Of a stretch of 64,000 nucleotides of DNA, positions 25,301 through 39,700 are shown one piece after another (positions within the stretch are counted from its first letter, which is position 1; each line of letters starts with the position of its first letter). The stretch is from Fasciola hepatica. Its lineage: Eukaryota > Platyhelminthes > Trematoda > Plagiorchiida > Fasciolidae. The position numbers and the translations under genes were made by a program. The stretch is from NCBI GenBank assembly GCA_948099385.1, contig CANUEZ040000029.1:1271501-1335500 (forward strand). The letters are read 5' to 3'. The notes under the pieces were generated by a model. It was not told the DNA's origin. It was given only the letters and a program-made list of their open reading frames with translations, and searched no databases.

Positions 25301-28300
25301 CGACGGAATTTTCAATAGTAGCATAATAACCACGTATAAATAAGATAAAATAGTGCGAAATGAGGGGCAGCACATGTTTGAATTCCACTAGGTCAAAATA
25401 AGCAGGGAAAATCAACAAATTAAACTAATTACGCTGATGCACAAATACAACAACAACATACTGGATAACTCTGTAATTGTTGCAGAATGCGTACGAGACC
25501 AGCGTTAGTTGAATCTCCACAAATATCCGTGAACCGAATAGAGCGAAAATCGTCGTTGATTGCAGAGGCACTGAGTTCAACTGTGACACGGTTGCCGGTT
25601 ATGAAAGGCGCCCAGTCACAAATCTCGTATATCGCATCGGATAGAGTAAATTGCAAAACAACCATTTGGCCCTCCGCTGAAATAGAGTTTCGTATCCAAG
25701 TTTTGAGTAAATTTGCACTAAATAAAAAACTTCCTTTAAAAAGTACCAACTTAACAACTTTGAAGGTATAGAGACGTCTCATTACCAAGCAACACCAACA
25801 CTCGTGAAAATCTGAGTAAAAAAACCCTTATTATTTTTAGGAAATTGAAGTTTAATTTCTCAGAAAAGAATGATACCTTTGTGAGAGCATTGGATGACTC
25901 AATCAACACACAACTTGTCTTTCCTAGTAGACCAGCGCCATCATGGTGAGTCATGTGATGCGTGACCAGCGCCTGTCCGGTATCGTGGTCAAGGTTTGAG
26001 CCAGCGGCAGCACTAGCGACAGGGCAGCGGATCGATAACATGATAAAAGAATCCCGGTCAAGCTGTGGATGACCGCATCACTAACCAATCAGAAGAGACG
26101 ATACCAGATACGAGTTGGAACAATTAGATTCTGGTGTAACGGCAAGCTATAATGACTGAGTTCTGTATAAACGCGATCTGAACCAACAAACCGGAATAGT
26201 CCGAAGGTAAATAAATTTTCTTTCTAGCTTTAGTGGGACAGCGCAAAACGTGGTGTCAAGGGAACCGGATGAGCCCTGTTTGGTGACGAAAACGACAAGA
26301 GCACTAGCCATGCCATCATGAGAATCATTGGGCACGAAAAAATTAAATCGCCTCGCTAACGAATGGAGGCTGTGGAAACAAAAGCATCAAGATCTTGCAG
26401 TACTCGAGCGTCTACTTTGAGTCAAAGGAATGTCCAAGAGCAATGTTGCGTCACCACCTCGGAGATGAAACCCATCGAGCTGAGTACACTCCCATTCAAT
26501 GTCGACGGAGACCACGGCGACCACATGACGGAGATGCGTACGATGGGTGAATACCGCTTGAGTCGGTCAAACGAAATATTCTAACGATTTCAGTTTCTTC
26601 CCTCAGAACGCTTTGAACATGAAACTAGCAATCATTCACTGTGTAGAGCCGTAGCGAAATCGTCCTGGACGACCCTGTAAAACTGAAATGCGTGCACGGG
26701 TTAGTTTCCTGTAAATGTGTCCAACAAACAATTCATATCCTATCAGCTTCTGTAAACGGTTACGTTCGAACAATTTGTGCCTCACAACGGAATTTACGCC
26801 GAACTACCCCACTGTCAGGTTAATGATATCAACAAACGACTGGAGTCATTACAACCTCTAATGCCAGAACGACTGCCCATAGTGGGCGAACTAAATCTTG
26901 TGTCGAATCAAAATGGAAAATCTTGCAGTTGTCACCTGTAAAACTAACGAAACAATTACAAAGGGTGCTAAGACGCGCTTAAAATGAATCTGGATTTCTT
27001 ACCTAACCGGAGAAATATGTTAGAAACCTGTCATCTGTGAAACTCAGTTAAACCGAGACTGAAGATCTATCATGTGGACTTCGTTCCTCAATACCATGAA
27101 AGAAACTAAACACCCTAGAAACACAAGCATAATTTGAATACTTACACCGACTAAAAACCCTGAAACCGTCCTCTATCGATACTGAAAATTGGTTCGAAGA
27201 TAAACTCGTGGACTTGGAACGCCAATGTCGGATAACTCCATCAAGACAGTATACTGTACTCCAACCAAGACATCTCTCAACTCTGAAAAACTTTCAGTCA
27301 CGAAGTGATTTGGTTATTTTGCGCTTTGACAAAGGATCCGGAGCAGTACTGTTAGATAAATCAGACAATGAGAAAATGCAACAGACTTTAAATGAATAAC
27401 AAATTCAGACGAGAAAAACTGTAGTGATCTGAATGAAATACGAGATTTGAGGTCCAATTCCTCCTCGAAGGGCATTCCATGAATGAAAGTATAGCTCGTA
27501 AGCTGACGACAAGGACATACCAAACGCCACAAATATATGGTTTACCAAAATTACACAAACCAGGTGTTCCCCTGAGGCCGATTCTATACGCGACAAATTA
27601 CCCTCAACATCAACTGGCCAAATGGCTGGTTTCTATACTCGAACTGGTCAAATTTCCTGTAAAAGATACTCTCGAAATGGTGGATTTACTGGAAAATCTG
27701 AATATCAACGAAAAAATTATGGCTTCGTTTGACGTCGAGTCTCTTTTTACCAACGTGCCAGTTCGAGAAGTCATACGGTTAATACATATTAGAGAGAACC
27801 GACTGCCAGTGCATCTATCCACATCCATCATCAAAAGGCTGCTATTGCTATGCACTACAAACGTCGCCTTTTCGTTTCAAGGGAAAGCATACAGATAGAT
27901 TAATGAAGCTGCCATGGTAAGTCCCTTGTGACCGGTGCTGGCCAAATTGTTCATGGCATACCTAAAAAAGAAATGTCACGAAACTCTTATCAAAACCGAA
28001 CTTCATACAAGATACGTCGACGACACTATCATAGCCGACAACAAAGAACAGGCAGAAATTACCCTAGAAGAACTAAACATACTATCCTAGTATCCATTTT
28101 AATATGGAAACCGAGGTGAACACCCAAAACTTCCTTGATACTAAACCAACGCAAAGACCCGATGGATCAATCTTAAGGTCAGTCAAGCACAAGAAAACGT
28201 GGATTGGCCAATATTTACACTTTGCAAGCTATGTGCCCATATCCTGCAAGCGCGGTCTAGTTCGCACCCTTTTCAACAGAATTAGACTAGATATATACGG

Positions 28301-31237
28301 ATGACACAGTTGCTGATGAACCCAGTCTGATTCGAGCAGTGCCGCAAAACAACGGATATCCAGCCGCATTCATCGACAAACACAGTTTCACAAAGCCGAT
28401 GCAATCGAACAGTACCTAAGTACCACAATGTCTCCCATTCAGGGATGATGACGTCGCTCAAATACGGGAAAGACGATTAATATCAGCGGTTGAACGAACT
28501 TATTATGCCGACCAACCAAAAATCATCTACCGCAAGAAAAGCATACCGATTCCGCCGACTACAGAACGCCTATCTCTGTACACCACTTCACACGTGATAT
28601 ACCGATTGTAATGTGGGTGTGGAGTCACCTACGTTGGTCGAACAGAAAGGCACTTAGATAATCGGATTTTGGGTTCAGCGACCGATTAACCCTAACACGT
28701 TAAACACCAACGATCGACGAACTGGTAAGACACCGTCATCATCAATAGCTCGACACTTACTGGTGACGCGACAAAATATTGACAAAAAAGCGTTTCGGGT
28801 GATTTAAAGAACAGAAAACACGAAACTGCTTAGATCGGCCGAAGCGATAGTAATTAAACGATGGAAACCACCACTGTGCAAACAGGACTGTATGTGAAAT
28901 TGTTTACCATGGTGGGACACATTCGTAATTTTGTTGTCATGCTTTCGTTCACATACAAACTATGGCATTAACTGTTGCCTATTGTATGCACTGTGTAGAG
29001 ATATAGCGAAATCGTCCTGGATATAAATCGTGTAATACTTTGATTCTGAGTTTTTTCAAATTCATCACGGGAAATGGTTGTTCCCACATTCATTCTTTCA
29101 TTCTTCTTTATAGCCTCATCAATAAAACTCAGCGACGCGGACTCAGGTGGGAGTCATCAGCCACCATCTTTTCATAAAGACGTCACACAGTCGCCTGAAC
29201 ACTTGATCCTTGGGTTCTTCCATCACTTCAGCTGGCAGCGCGTTCCACAGATTGGTCAGTCTCCGAGGTAGACGGTACATCAAAGGTGGACCCACCGACT
29301 GCTGCTTCTGTAAAGTGAGCGGATGACCCTGCATGTGACCGTAATCGCGAAGAGCTCTGCAAGTAGTTCTGGTCCAAAGTCGCCTCGAATGATGCATCTG
29401 GTGTGAATAATTTCACCTCGAAATTTTCGATATGCCACTGGAAACAACCCGGTAACCTGCAGACGACCTTCGTAGCTGATCCTACGTAGTCCCCCAACGC
29501 GACGTGTTGCGCCCTTTTGCACTCTTCTCAGCTTTGCCAATTATGCAGCCGTACATGGGAACAGCGCGTCCCCCGTTTTCCAGCCTAGGCCGTACGCGGG
29601 AGGCGTACCGCACTTTGAAAGCGTCGAGTGAGAGTTGACCAAATGACCGGCTGATAGGTTTAAGGATAATCCACGCGGAAACACAAAATTTGTTGGTGTT
29701 GATTTTGGTTTCTAGTGACGAAGCTAAAGTCACGCCTGAATCTTTTTCGCAGACAGACTGGCGAAGGGGTGCATCACACACGTCGTGTATCACATTACCG
29801 GACGATTTCCCTACGCGTATGTACACACTAGTCAGGAGAGATTAGCAGGGATTGCACCATTTTTCAAGGGCATTGACGTCCTGCTGAAGAGCGAGTTCAT
29901 CTGTATTTGATGTGATCACATATGAGATCTTGAGTTCGTCCGCCTGCATGAGACACGGTGATTGGAATATTTCCGGTAGGTCATTAATAGGAGCCAGGAA
30001 CAGCAGTGGGTCTAGAATCGATCCTTGTGTCACACCACTGGTAGTCACTTGTCATGTCGACGCTGACTGTGCTACTTGTATTGCAAAGATCCTCCCTTTA
30101 AGAAAGTCCTCGATCGAAAGAATCAAAGGATTTACGGTACGGAGGGCGTTGAACCTAATTACCAGGAGATCGTGCTGAACTTTGTCAAGAGCTTTTCTCA
30201 AGTTCACAAAGATTGTGTCCGTAGGGTGTCCCTCGGTCTTGGCATTCGCCCAGTGTTACGTGCTGGTAGCAAGTTTGTTAGGCACGACCTGCTTCCCAGG
30301 AACCACGCTGCTGTCGTCATAATGGGTCAGTTCCACCGATATGGTTCCGGAGTAAAGTGGTCACCAGGCGTTCTATAACCTTTACGACCACATGTGTTAG
30401 ACTGATAGATCGATAATTGACATCTTCAGCCTTCGCCCAACCTTTTTCAAGTGGAGCAAGAGCTTTCTCCCATTCCTGGGGAGCTTGCCAGCTGATGACG
30501 CGCCGAACAATCTTGTGAGCGGCTGAGTTAGTACATCAACTAGCGTCTTTACCACTAACGGATGCACATCCCCTGATCCACGAGATGGATTGGCTTTGAT
30601 GGTTCGCCTGGCGGCAGCCACCTCTTCCTTAGTGATTTCCTCAAACAACATACAGGGAGCGTCTACTGCAATCTGTGGAGGATGATGGTGCATCAGTTAA
30701 AGAGCAAAGATTGACAAGTACAGCACTGGAAACCCTGGTCAATTTATGCAGTTTTTGCACATGCTTGATACGAGATAACCTGATGACAGATGCGTGGAAC
30801 GAAACGACTGACAAAAAAGCTTGTACTCAAGAGGAAAATGGATTTGAAAACACTGATACGTGCAAGAACGAAACCTTCATGAATCAAATGCTTCATTTCA
30901 GAGAACAACGGTTGATTTTAACTCAGTGGAACACTACATATTTTATATTAAACTGAGATTGAGCATGGCGCCAACGAAACAACAACAGTTACAAAAAAGG
31001 GGGAAAGCACAAAAAATTATCAGAAGCAGTCACTGGATTAGTGGCTCCTATGGTTGAATGCGTTGCGGGCTGCTATACCACTAGGTAGTCGAGCATGTCC
31101 TTCAAGGCGGCAGCGTTGGCCCAGATGAGCTGGTGGCCAATTGTATGGTTTATTCACTTCTGGGAAGCCTCGTTGGGTAACTAGAACACGACAAGCGGCT
31201 ATGGCCTTACTTAGGGGCGGGCCATATTCGCCACATC

Positions 31238-31308
<71 letters not shown>

Positions 31309-33673
31309 CCACATTTGGTGCCCTGCTCACATGGATTCGCAGCCTCCGTTTAGCATTCGGAATGAAGGTATAGAGCGAATTTGTCGATAAGCACGTAATT
31401 CAAGCACTATATAACCTGGAACGCCTAGCTTGCGTCGCAGATGGTGCAGCAATTCATGGGAAGACATCACACGATTCGAATCTGGAGCAATTTCCGAAAC
31501 CCCATATGGAACAAGTAATGCGACAATGACAAATGCGAACTCCTTTTTGACAGGCAAGAGACTAATGTCCGACCCCGAGAAAATCAGAGCGATCAAAAAC
31601 ATGCCTGCACCTGAAGGCACACAGGAGACTGCACGTCCAGAACGGCATGGTGAACTGTTCGGGCAGAGTCCAACCGTTATCTGGACACCAACTGTTCCTC
31701 GCCGGTACAAGCTCCAGACTTCGTGACTGCCGAGAGGCTTCATGGCGTTCGCTCTCTTTGAGTCAGGCATGGACCCAGATTGACCACATCGCTGAGCCAC
31801 AAATAGCGGAGTTGTATGCCAGACTGTCATTTGCATTAAAGCACAACCCCACTCCCGTTGATTCCGACCGTGCACTAGTTTGCATTACGCTATCCAAGTA
31901 CTCCAGCGGGCATTTTACACACAAGCTACAATGATGGTCACATTGTGACAAGCTTACCCAACCATCCTGCCTAACCGTCTTCTGAAACGCGCTAGCTGGA
32001 AGGGTGGATGCAGCCCCACCTGATAACATCAACCGGTACTGGTCGTTTATCAGGAATGCTTTGCATTCCGATGACCTGGTGAGTTGTGGCTTGTCTCGTC
32101 ACACCGTAAGACCCTGGATTTCTGCTGAATCCCTGCGCCTTCTCGACATCTGTCAACCGATCTCGGATGGAAGTGAGTATGCTGAAACACAGCAGTAAAA
32201 GGGCGTAAAGGTAACGTAAGAATTAATAGGGATCGCAAAATCTGGTGGTCGCAGCGTGCATAGGAGGTGGGATGTGCTGCTGCCAAGGGAAATTCCCGCA
32301 AACCATTTCATCTTATCCGAGTCACTGGTAGGAAGCCACTGGGTGTGAGCGAAACGATCTGTGAAACTTACGGTTTGCCTACTCACAATTAGCAGCGGCA
32401 TCTCGAACGTTGGTCGGAGCATTATAAGACACAGTTTATCTGTCCCTCAGCGTCAGCCCTGTCTATCGCTCTTCCGGCACATGTCCCGTGATCCGTTTTG
32501 ACAAAGCCAAAAAATGAGGCAGCGATTCAAGCGTTAAGACGTCATAAAACGCTCAGCTCTGATGATCTTTCGCAGTTCTGTTCAAAGATGGTGAGTACAG
32601 ATTGTTAGAGAACTTCATGTTTTATTTTCAAAGGTTTGGAATTCAAAAGAGGTACCATGCGGGGGGAATCGATTGTTGTCTCCATAATTAAAAAGGACTC
32701 GCAGTGGCTGTGCCACAATGGAGGTATCAGACTTATCCCAATGGCGCGAAAGCTGCTTGCTTCTGTCATACATCGCAAGTTGCATCAAACGCCTGGAGAG
32801 CAGGCTCACAAGGAATAGGCTGAGTTTCGCGCCGGTCATGGGTATATTGATTAAATCCTCACCCTCCGACAGCTACTAGAACACCATCATGGATTCCAGA
32901 AATTAACGATCAGCATGTTCCCAGACATTCCCGCGGCCTTCCATTCTCGATAAGACTGCACTGTGGGACCATTCGTTGTATCTTTGCACCTTTATGATGT
33001 TCAGCCAGAAGTGGTTATTAGCTTTAAGTACATTGAGAGCTTCACCACAGCTAGCGGTGGTGTTGGGGAGGAGATTACATCACGCATAGCGAAAGCTAGA
33101 GTAGGTTTCGTCAGCCTGCGACTCCTGTAGCGCCGCCGTGACATTTGGCTTTCTCTGAAGGGACGGGTGTACATCGCAGCGATCTACTCTACGGTTGCGA
33201 GACCCGACCGCCCCGCACTGAGGATGCTCGGCGTCTTTCTGTGTCTCATAACTGATGACTCCGAAGCATTGCTTGTGTCTGGTGGGAACATCGAATGAGT
33301 AATGATGAAGTGCGTCGTTGTGTTTTGGGTGAGAATGGCCGCCTTCTGACTGAAGCAATTACTTTACACCGCCTCCAATGGATCGGACGTGTTTCACGTA
33401 CGCCTGTCTATCGTTTACCTTTTGTGCTCTTTTTGCTCATGTTGGGCAAGCCCGGAAGAAGCGACGTGGCTGTCAGGCCATGACTCAGCGCAGAAGACAT
33501 GGAGACGTTAGTATCAGCATTGGCTTCGGTTGGTGCTTCCCGCCTCCCTGGTTGGGGCCCCAAAGATGGAAACTATCACCGGTCAGAGACTTTGAGACAG
33601 TTCGGAACAGAAGTCAGTGGCACGAATGTTGTATGGTCTGTTTGCTGAACTCCCGCGTACCTTAAATACAAGA

Positions 33674-33709
<36 letters not shown>

Positions 33710-36700
33710 AGAATTCGTAGGTAGTTGAAACGGTAGAATCCCAATGATAAGGATGCGTCTTGCATCTGAGGAGTGTAGAATGCTGTTGAAGGATCCACAT
33801 CACACTTCCCGGCATCGGTATTTAGTTGCAATACATCGCATTATTAAAAGAATAGGTTACAAACCTGAAAGTGTATGAGGAAACAAAAAGCGAACTCATG
33901 ATCTGGGTAAGTCGCGGACGGAAAAGAGAAATACTCAGATCGGACTCGTACCGCTCGTTAAGGTGGAAGTAGTAGATGATAGAGAGAATCAACGTTAAAT
34001 CTACTCTTGCAGTGTTTATTTCGTAGGAAGTTTCAGAACTAGAGGAAAAAATCGCTTTCTAAAAAAGACGGAAGGTGAAACGACAGTTGTAGAATCCGTT
34101 CAGACGGCAAGGTATATTTAGAGTCTGCAGAACAGTGCATCGATGAATCAGATGTCTACGTGTGTTCCCACGGTGTGATGGCGAAATGAAGTTGAATAGA
34201 AATAATGCGAAGGGATAATACACAAGTCACTGACTAAACCAATCAGGAATTACCTTGGATGTCCAATACGTCGATTAATTCCGGATAGATGGTTAGTATT
34301 TCCCATGTCGAGTGCATTGGGGTATTGGTGCCCTATCGAAGGGGAGCAATTTCAAAATGACAGGAAATACCAATAGCAAAGTGAACTTTTTCCTTATCAA
34401 CAATTAGGAACGGTAATCAAGTTATACAGTTTGAATTGACTTACCATATATGTCGAAAATTAACATGCAGTATAAGAGTACTGAAACCAGCAACGAGAAG
34501 GTATATGACCGACTGAAATCTGGTTGGCATGTGAACGTAAGGAAAGTTCACGTGTCTGATATTCGAAGTACGGGTACTTCAACGAACAGCTTATGTTTAA
34601 AACAGGAAACTTCTGAACCCCAAGCTGAAAGCCTAATCGAACGGGATATGTGGAATGGACGATCAACTTATCATTCTTATAGATGCTCTCGTATGAACTA
34701 ACATTTTTATCAGCTGGTCCTATTCACCCGAGAGTCGTCTAAGGAGCATTCGCGTCACACGAGGAATGACGACTGGATCAATCGGAATTCTGTAAACAGA
34801 AATACAATGCAGCGGAAGTGCAGTATCACCACTCACACTTATGAAGAATTCGGTGCTTATTCAGTTCAGTGTGAATACTAACTGAACAATTACTTTGGCG
34901 TCTCCATAAAAGTAAAACCGAAATAATGAGATTATACTGTGATTTAGACGGTTATTTTGAGCTGACTCAAGGGAATAATGCGACGCGATTACGAAGCAAC
35001 AAACCACCAGTTATATCATAGACGTAGGCTAGTAAGCTACCTAGAAGTGGAACTTTGAACACGCATGTTTCAGTAAAAAATGAGCTGCTACTTGTTCTGT
35101 AATTGCATTCACATTCCGATATCGTTTTTCTGATAGTTTCGAAGCTAAAATGTCGCAACCAGGTACATTTTCATACTTCTTAAAAACCTGTGAGAATTGA
35201 ACCTATTTAAGCGAACTATACCTAAAGGCTATCATCATATATTTTGTTTTTGTTGACGCGGGTCTAAGCAGCCGGCGAGATGAGAAAAGAATATACAACA
35301 GAAGGGGCAAAAAAACTAACAAATATTTTTCCGCTTTCTCAGAGATAGGTAAAGTGTTGACAAAGATGAAATTCAAATACATGACGATAAATGCTCGCTA
35401 GGAGGTTGTGGGTCAGAAAATAGCCAACTTTTGTAACTGAATGCAGCCAAATCCAGTACTGAACCAATAAAACTCACGGAAATTTGGGTAGTAGAATCCA
35501 CCACCGGAGGAATGCAATACGCTGTGATTCTTTGACTTCCAAAGTTGAAATCCAGCCAAAATTCATTCCGGTCGCTAGTGGGAACGTTAGGGCTCCTTAG
35601 CTGTAGTTAGAAACAGACACAATTACTCTTCTATTTTAGTTTATTACAGAAAAATCTCGTAAGGTACTGTTATCAGCATCTGTCAACAAAAAATTCCATT
35701 CGGTGGTTTCCAATAGTTTATTTTAGCACATCAAGAGACGATAAACGGAAGAGGAAAAACTAACCAGATGGGAAAATAGGTATGGGGGAGTTGGATCTGA
35801 TCGTTTCCATTCAAATATGTCCAGTGTCATATCCACAGAAAGTAGCAGTTTGTGAAATGTTCCCAGAAATTTGGAAACCCACGTTTTTCAGTAAAATCAA
35901 ATTTTGAAATGTAGCATTCACAAAAGGTCGTAGTCTGCAAAAGTTCCCATTATCACCCAAACCAAGCTCATCGAATTACTATGGAGATGGGTCTCTAAAA
36001 AATCGAACCCGATTAGCTGCGGTCCTCACACCTGTTTGGTCAAAGCAAGTCATATGTTGATTCGACCAATGAAGTAATTTATTAAATCTACCGATAAAGA
36101 CAAAGAGACTCAGAAGTAGAGACGCCGGTACCATCAACCACAGAATAAGCTGCACTTTGCCTTCAAGTTCTCAAGGTTTACAGCGATTTACATCATGGTA
36201 ACTAATAGAGTGTGATGTACCAAGAAGAAAATGATAAATTTACGACTTCCTTCTAAAAACGTCTGTTGGTAACGTGAGCATTTTGAATTTAGAGGACGGA
36301 TTAAGCTCGCCCACTGGTGACCTTTTACCTTTTGTATCCATCACGTCATGCAATCAAACTGGTTTGTCCAGTTTGGACCACGGAACAAGTCATTCATTCG
36401 TTTCACGTGACATCCCGTTTAACCTTCAGAGGAGATGCACTCTCGAGGAAGGACGGGTATTCATCAAAACGCATAGCGATCGCGATTTCTATTCATAACT
36501 GGTCAGAGCAGTGTTTGCTCGGAGTAGGGTTCTGTGGGAGGTCACCTAAATGTGTGGTCTCGTTTTTTAAGAGATAAAAAATTGTTCACGGGGTCTGGAG
36601 CGGACTTCTGTGGACGGACATGTGCACAGGCTAGGATCAGAGAATTATTGATCGTCATATGATCGCCGAAAGCGGTTACCTCAGTGAACAGAGGGATTAG

Positions 36701-39700
36701 TTGTGCAATGGAAAGCAAAAGCTACACGCAAGAAACTCATTACTAACCAGCACACATTTTACATATATAGTGGTAGCGTCCTCATTCGTAAGCAAATTGA
36801 TAAAGAAACTCAAAGGGGTGAGATCCGCTAAAATCCAAAGGTGCGGCGTGCTGAGATACAAAACATGAGATTCAATGTTGGAGCCCCCCGTTTCAGAAAA
36901 ACCAACGTCGGCTTATGTCACGCTTGGTAGAGCTGATCGTTGACATGAAACGTTCTTATCTAACAAAACGGTAATCAGTAACATCTTCCATTTACTTCTT
37001 CACCCTTTTGCATTCAGAACTTCATGTTTCTTATGTATGACTTAAATTCAAAATAAATCGTCAGCCTCAGTACCACTTTGACTGGAACCATTTTCAAGCC
37101 CCCAGCAGTTTACCTATACGAGGCAGTATTGTATGTAAAATGCTCCCACTTGCTACAGTCCACAAGGCAAGCCTGATAAACAAATTGTTTATTGGGAACT
37201 GCTTGTTCGGACATCATCAAAATCAATCAAGCATAGCAAGAATGCTCATTTACATAACATCTGTTCAGTCTATTTGAAGACAGTCATTATCCAGCCGGAG
37301 GACGCAATCATGTGGTTGGTATGCCTTCCTTGTTGCACCCAGTCCTTGTGGTGTAGTCGCATTCATTATCAATCTAAAATTCTCCATAATTGCTTTGAAC
37401 AATCAACTACTTCCTTACCCAGTAAATAGCATGCACACTCCGCTACACACTTACTGCGACTACACTAAAATGAGGAATTCACAACCACCGATATAATATG
37501 CACCAATTACAACCAGGAACGAAACTCCTCGCTGTCGGAACTTTCTTCTCACGTGTAGCCCACTACCCGATGGCGGTTTCTTACCGGAAAACACACTGTG
37601 CATGCTTTGTATGATAATATAAATAAAGACAAAATTTTCATACGAATATAACGATAACAAGGAATAGTTGCAAGTCAGTTGGAAGTGTTCAGAAATAATT
37701 TGGAACAACTCCTCCATTCTGAACGCTGTGATGCTGAGCCTAGTGCACCAGGCGCTTCAGAACAGTGAACCCACTGAGAACGGAAATTCTTGACGTTCGT
37801 AGCCTCTATTGAAAGTCATCAACCAAGCAAGATTGATAATCTGGTAAATTTCGTTTCTCCATCCATTTATAAATATATCGCGGAATGCAGTTTGTTCGAG
37901 TCAGCTATGAGTATCCTTGAGTTTCTCTATGTATGCCGAAAGAACGAGGTGTTTGCAAGACTCGCAAGCAAAATGTCGAACAGAATATCGATCCATTTCT
38001 ACAGAAGTTGAAACTATTGGTGAAGTACTATAATTTTCAGACTTTGACGGCGGATCAAAATCGCGATAACTCCATAAGACATGTAGTGTAATCGGATTTG
38101 CCAAAGATTATTGGAACATTCATCTATCGATCTGAGAACAGCCTTTGAGACGGCAATAGTCCCGGAAATGGCGCAAAAAAAGTGTCATATATGAGGTTTC
38201 GTCATTTCATTATCTACTCATTGTGGGGCGTCTACAATGAATCCTGAATCGGTTGAACAGACCGTATATCTTTATTCTGAAGAACCGATTGTCTCGGCGG
38301 CTTCTAAAAATTTGCTGTTAGTGTGGTAACAGAAAGCACTCTCGCGTCGATCGCCCCGCAAAAGATATCATTTGCAAACTTTGTGGGAAAAAGGTTCACC
38401 TTCAGCGTTTGGAGACAGAATGCTGTGCGTAAGCATACTGTTTCTACGTTAAACCCTTTCCCTTATTCAGTGACAATTTTCGCTGCGCAACATCCCTGCG
38501 GAGTGCTGTCACCAGTATTAAAGTAAACGCGATTGACTCACAGGCCCATATCGGTATTGGTAGCTGTGGGAGCTACGCAACGTACAACACAGTCTATAAG
38601 TATGACTAGAAAACAATATGCCCAAGAAGCAAAATAACCTTCGCTTCCACAAACTTCTTCAGTAACATCGAGGGTCATTGTTTTGTATTTATCGTGTTTA
38701 TAAATATTTCTGTTGGGGAGAAAGTTTAGTTTCCCCAATATTGAGGCGCAGATTACAACAGTGATATTATTTTCCCCAAAAATATCTCACCCTTTGATTT
38801 ACTCGAATTATTTATATGTTAGTTTTAATATGCATCTCATCGCGCCATGGTATATTGGCAGCATACGTTACTTCCCTCCGATCGACTGGTTGCCCTAGCT
38901 TTCCGTAGATTCCCAAGGTCAGCCTCATCCGGCTTAGAAAAAGCTATGTAAGCAGCCGTGTTCAATGCTCCCCGAATCAATGAAACAATAAACCTCTGCC
39001 CGTCGACGTATTAAACTGTGCCCTCATTCAAGCTAGTGAATGGTCTAGCTTGGCTATTTCGCTTCTATTGCCGATGAGCTATTACGTTTCGACGAACAGT
39101 CGTGCTGGTGCGTGTCTAGGAGACACTCGAGCGGCTAATATCTGTTTGACTCATAGAAAGGTTGTAACATTCGGAGATTATTGTAAAAGAAACATCAATT
39201 TCATTTCATAATGTCAAGCTTTCAAAATTTCGAATTTATGCCTCGACGTGCTACTGGTCCACGAATTCCCAAAAAGGTCAAGATTCCCTTCGAAGGAAAC
39301 AAGTCATCCTTCTTGCAGTGCAATTTGGCTTCCGCTCGCGCTATCGCACCATCACGGTTTGTAAATCTAGCTCACAACTGCAGGCCAGTAGCAACTAAAT
39401 ATACATGATACTCAACTTCATACCAAAATGACATTCAAGCCGAAATCGATCGGCTTTTAAAAGACAACGTTATCGAACCTTCTATCTTTCCTTGGACGGG
39501 GCAAGTACTGGTCGCCACCAGCGAGAGATGAGAATGGTGGTCGATTAGTCAAACTACTAATTGATTTGCTTGCCTAGATGTGTATCCATCCCCCAGAACC
39601 AATCAGTTAACTGAAAGAATATCTCGTTGACATCGACAGTACTTTCCATCACGACGAGACTGCACCCTGCCGCGGTGATGGCTTCCGTACCTCCAGAACC

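Larger units (their letters stand above)
26630..29040 (+). mobile_element. Penelope-like element PLE-2, decayed, with direct terminal repeats
   Basis: The RT core is at 27208-28110: LVILRFDKGSGAVLLDKSD at about 27310-27370, IYGLPKLHKPGVPLRPIL at 27533-27590, ASFDVESLFTNVPV at 27721-27765, and the catalytic block TRYVDDTIIADN near 28005-28035 after a frameshift. A GIY-YIG endonuclease remnant with GVTYVGRTERHLDNRI follows at about 28615-28665. These features and their order define Penelope-like elements. The same terminal sequence, CACTGTGTAGAG followed by TAGCGAAATCGTCCTGGA, occurs at 26638 and again at 28990, so the element is bounded by direct repeats of the kind described as pseudo-LTRs. 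The coding region has several stops and shifts. It lies in the 9.4-kb intron of the SYCP2-like gene. Confidence 0.75.

Noticed and set aside
25462..25717. XRCC1 N-terminal domain or TPP1 OB-fold in exon 9
   Set aside because: Short resemblances (NLLK, WIR) were suggestive, but the upstream exons with EFWLDFNFGSQ place the stretch in the Spt16M-like domain of SYCP2.
25877..26041. ATG at 26041 as the start of an independent 880-residue gene
   Set aside because: It has A at -3 and upstream stops, but the SYCP2-like exons at 35.5 and 49 kb join to it in phase through a CCACAG acceptor and complete a known domain order.
31327..31875. 182-codon minus-strand frame
   Set aside because: It overlaps plus-strand RTE-B endonuclease wording and a Gypsy-like block, and has no motif of its own.
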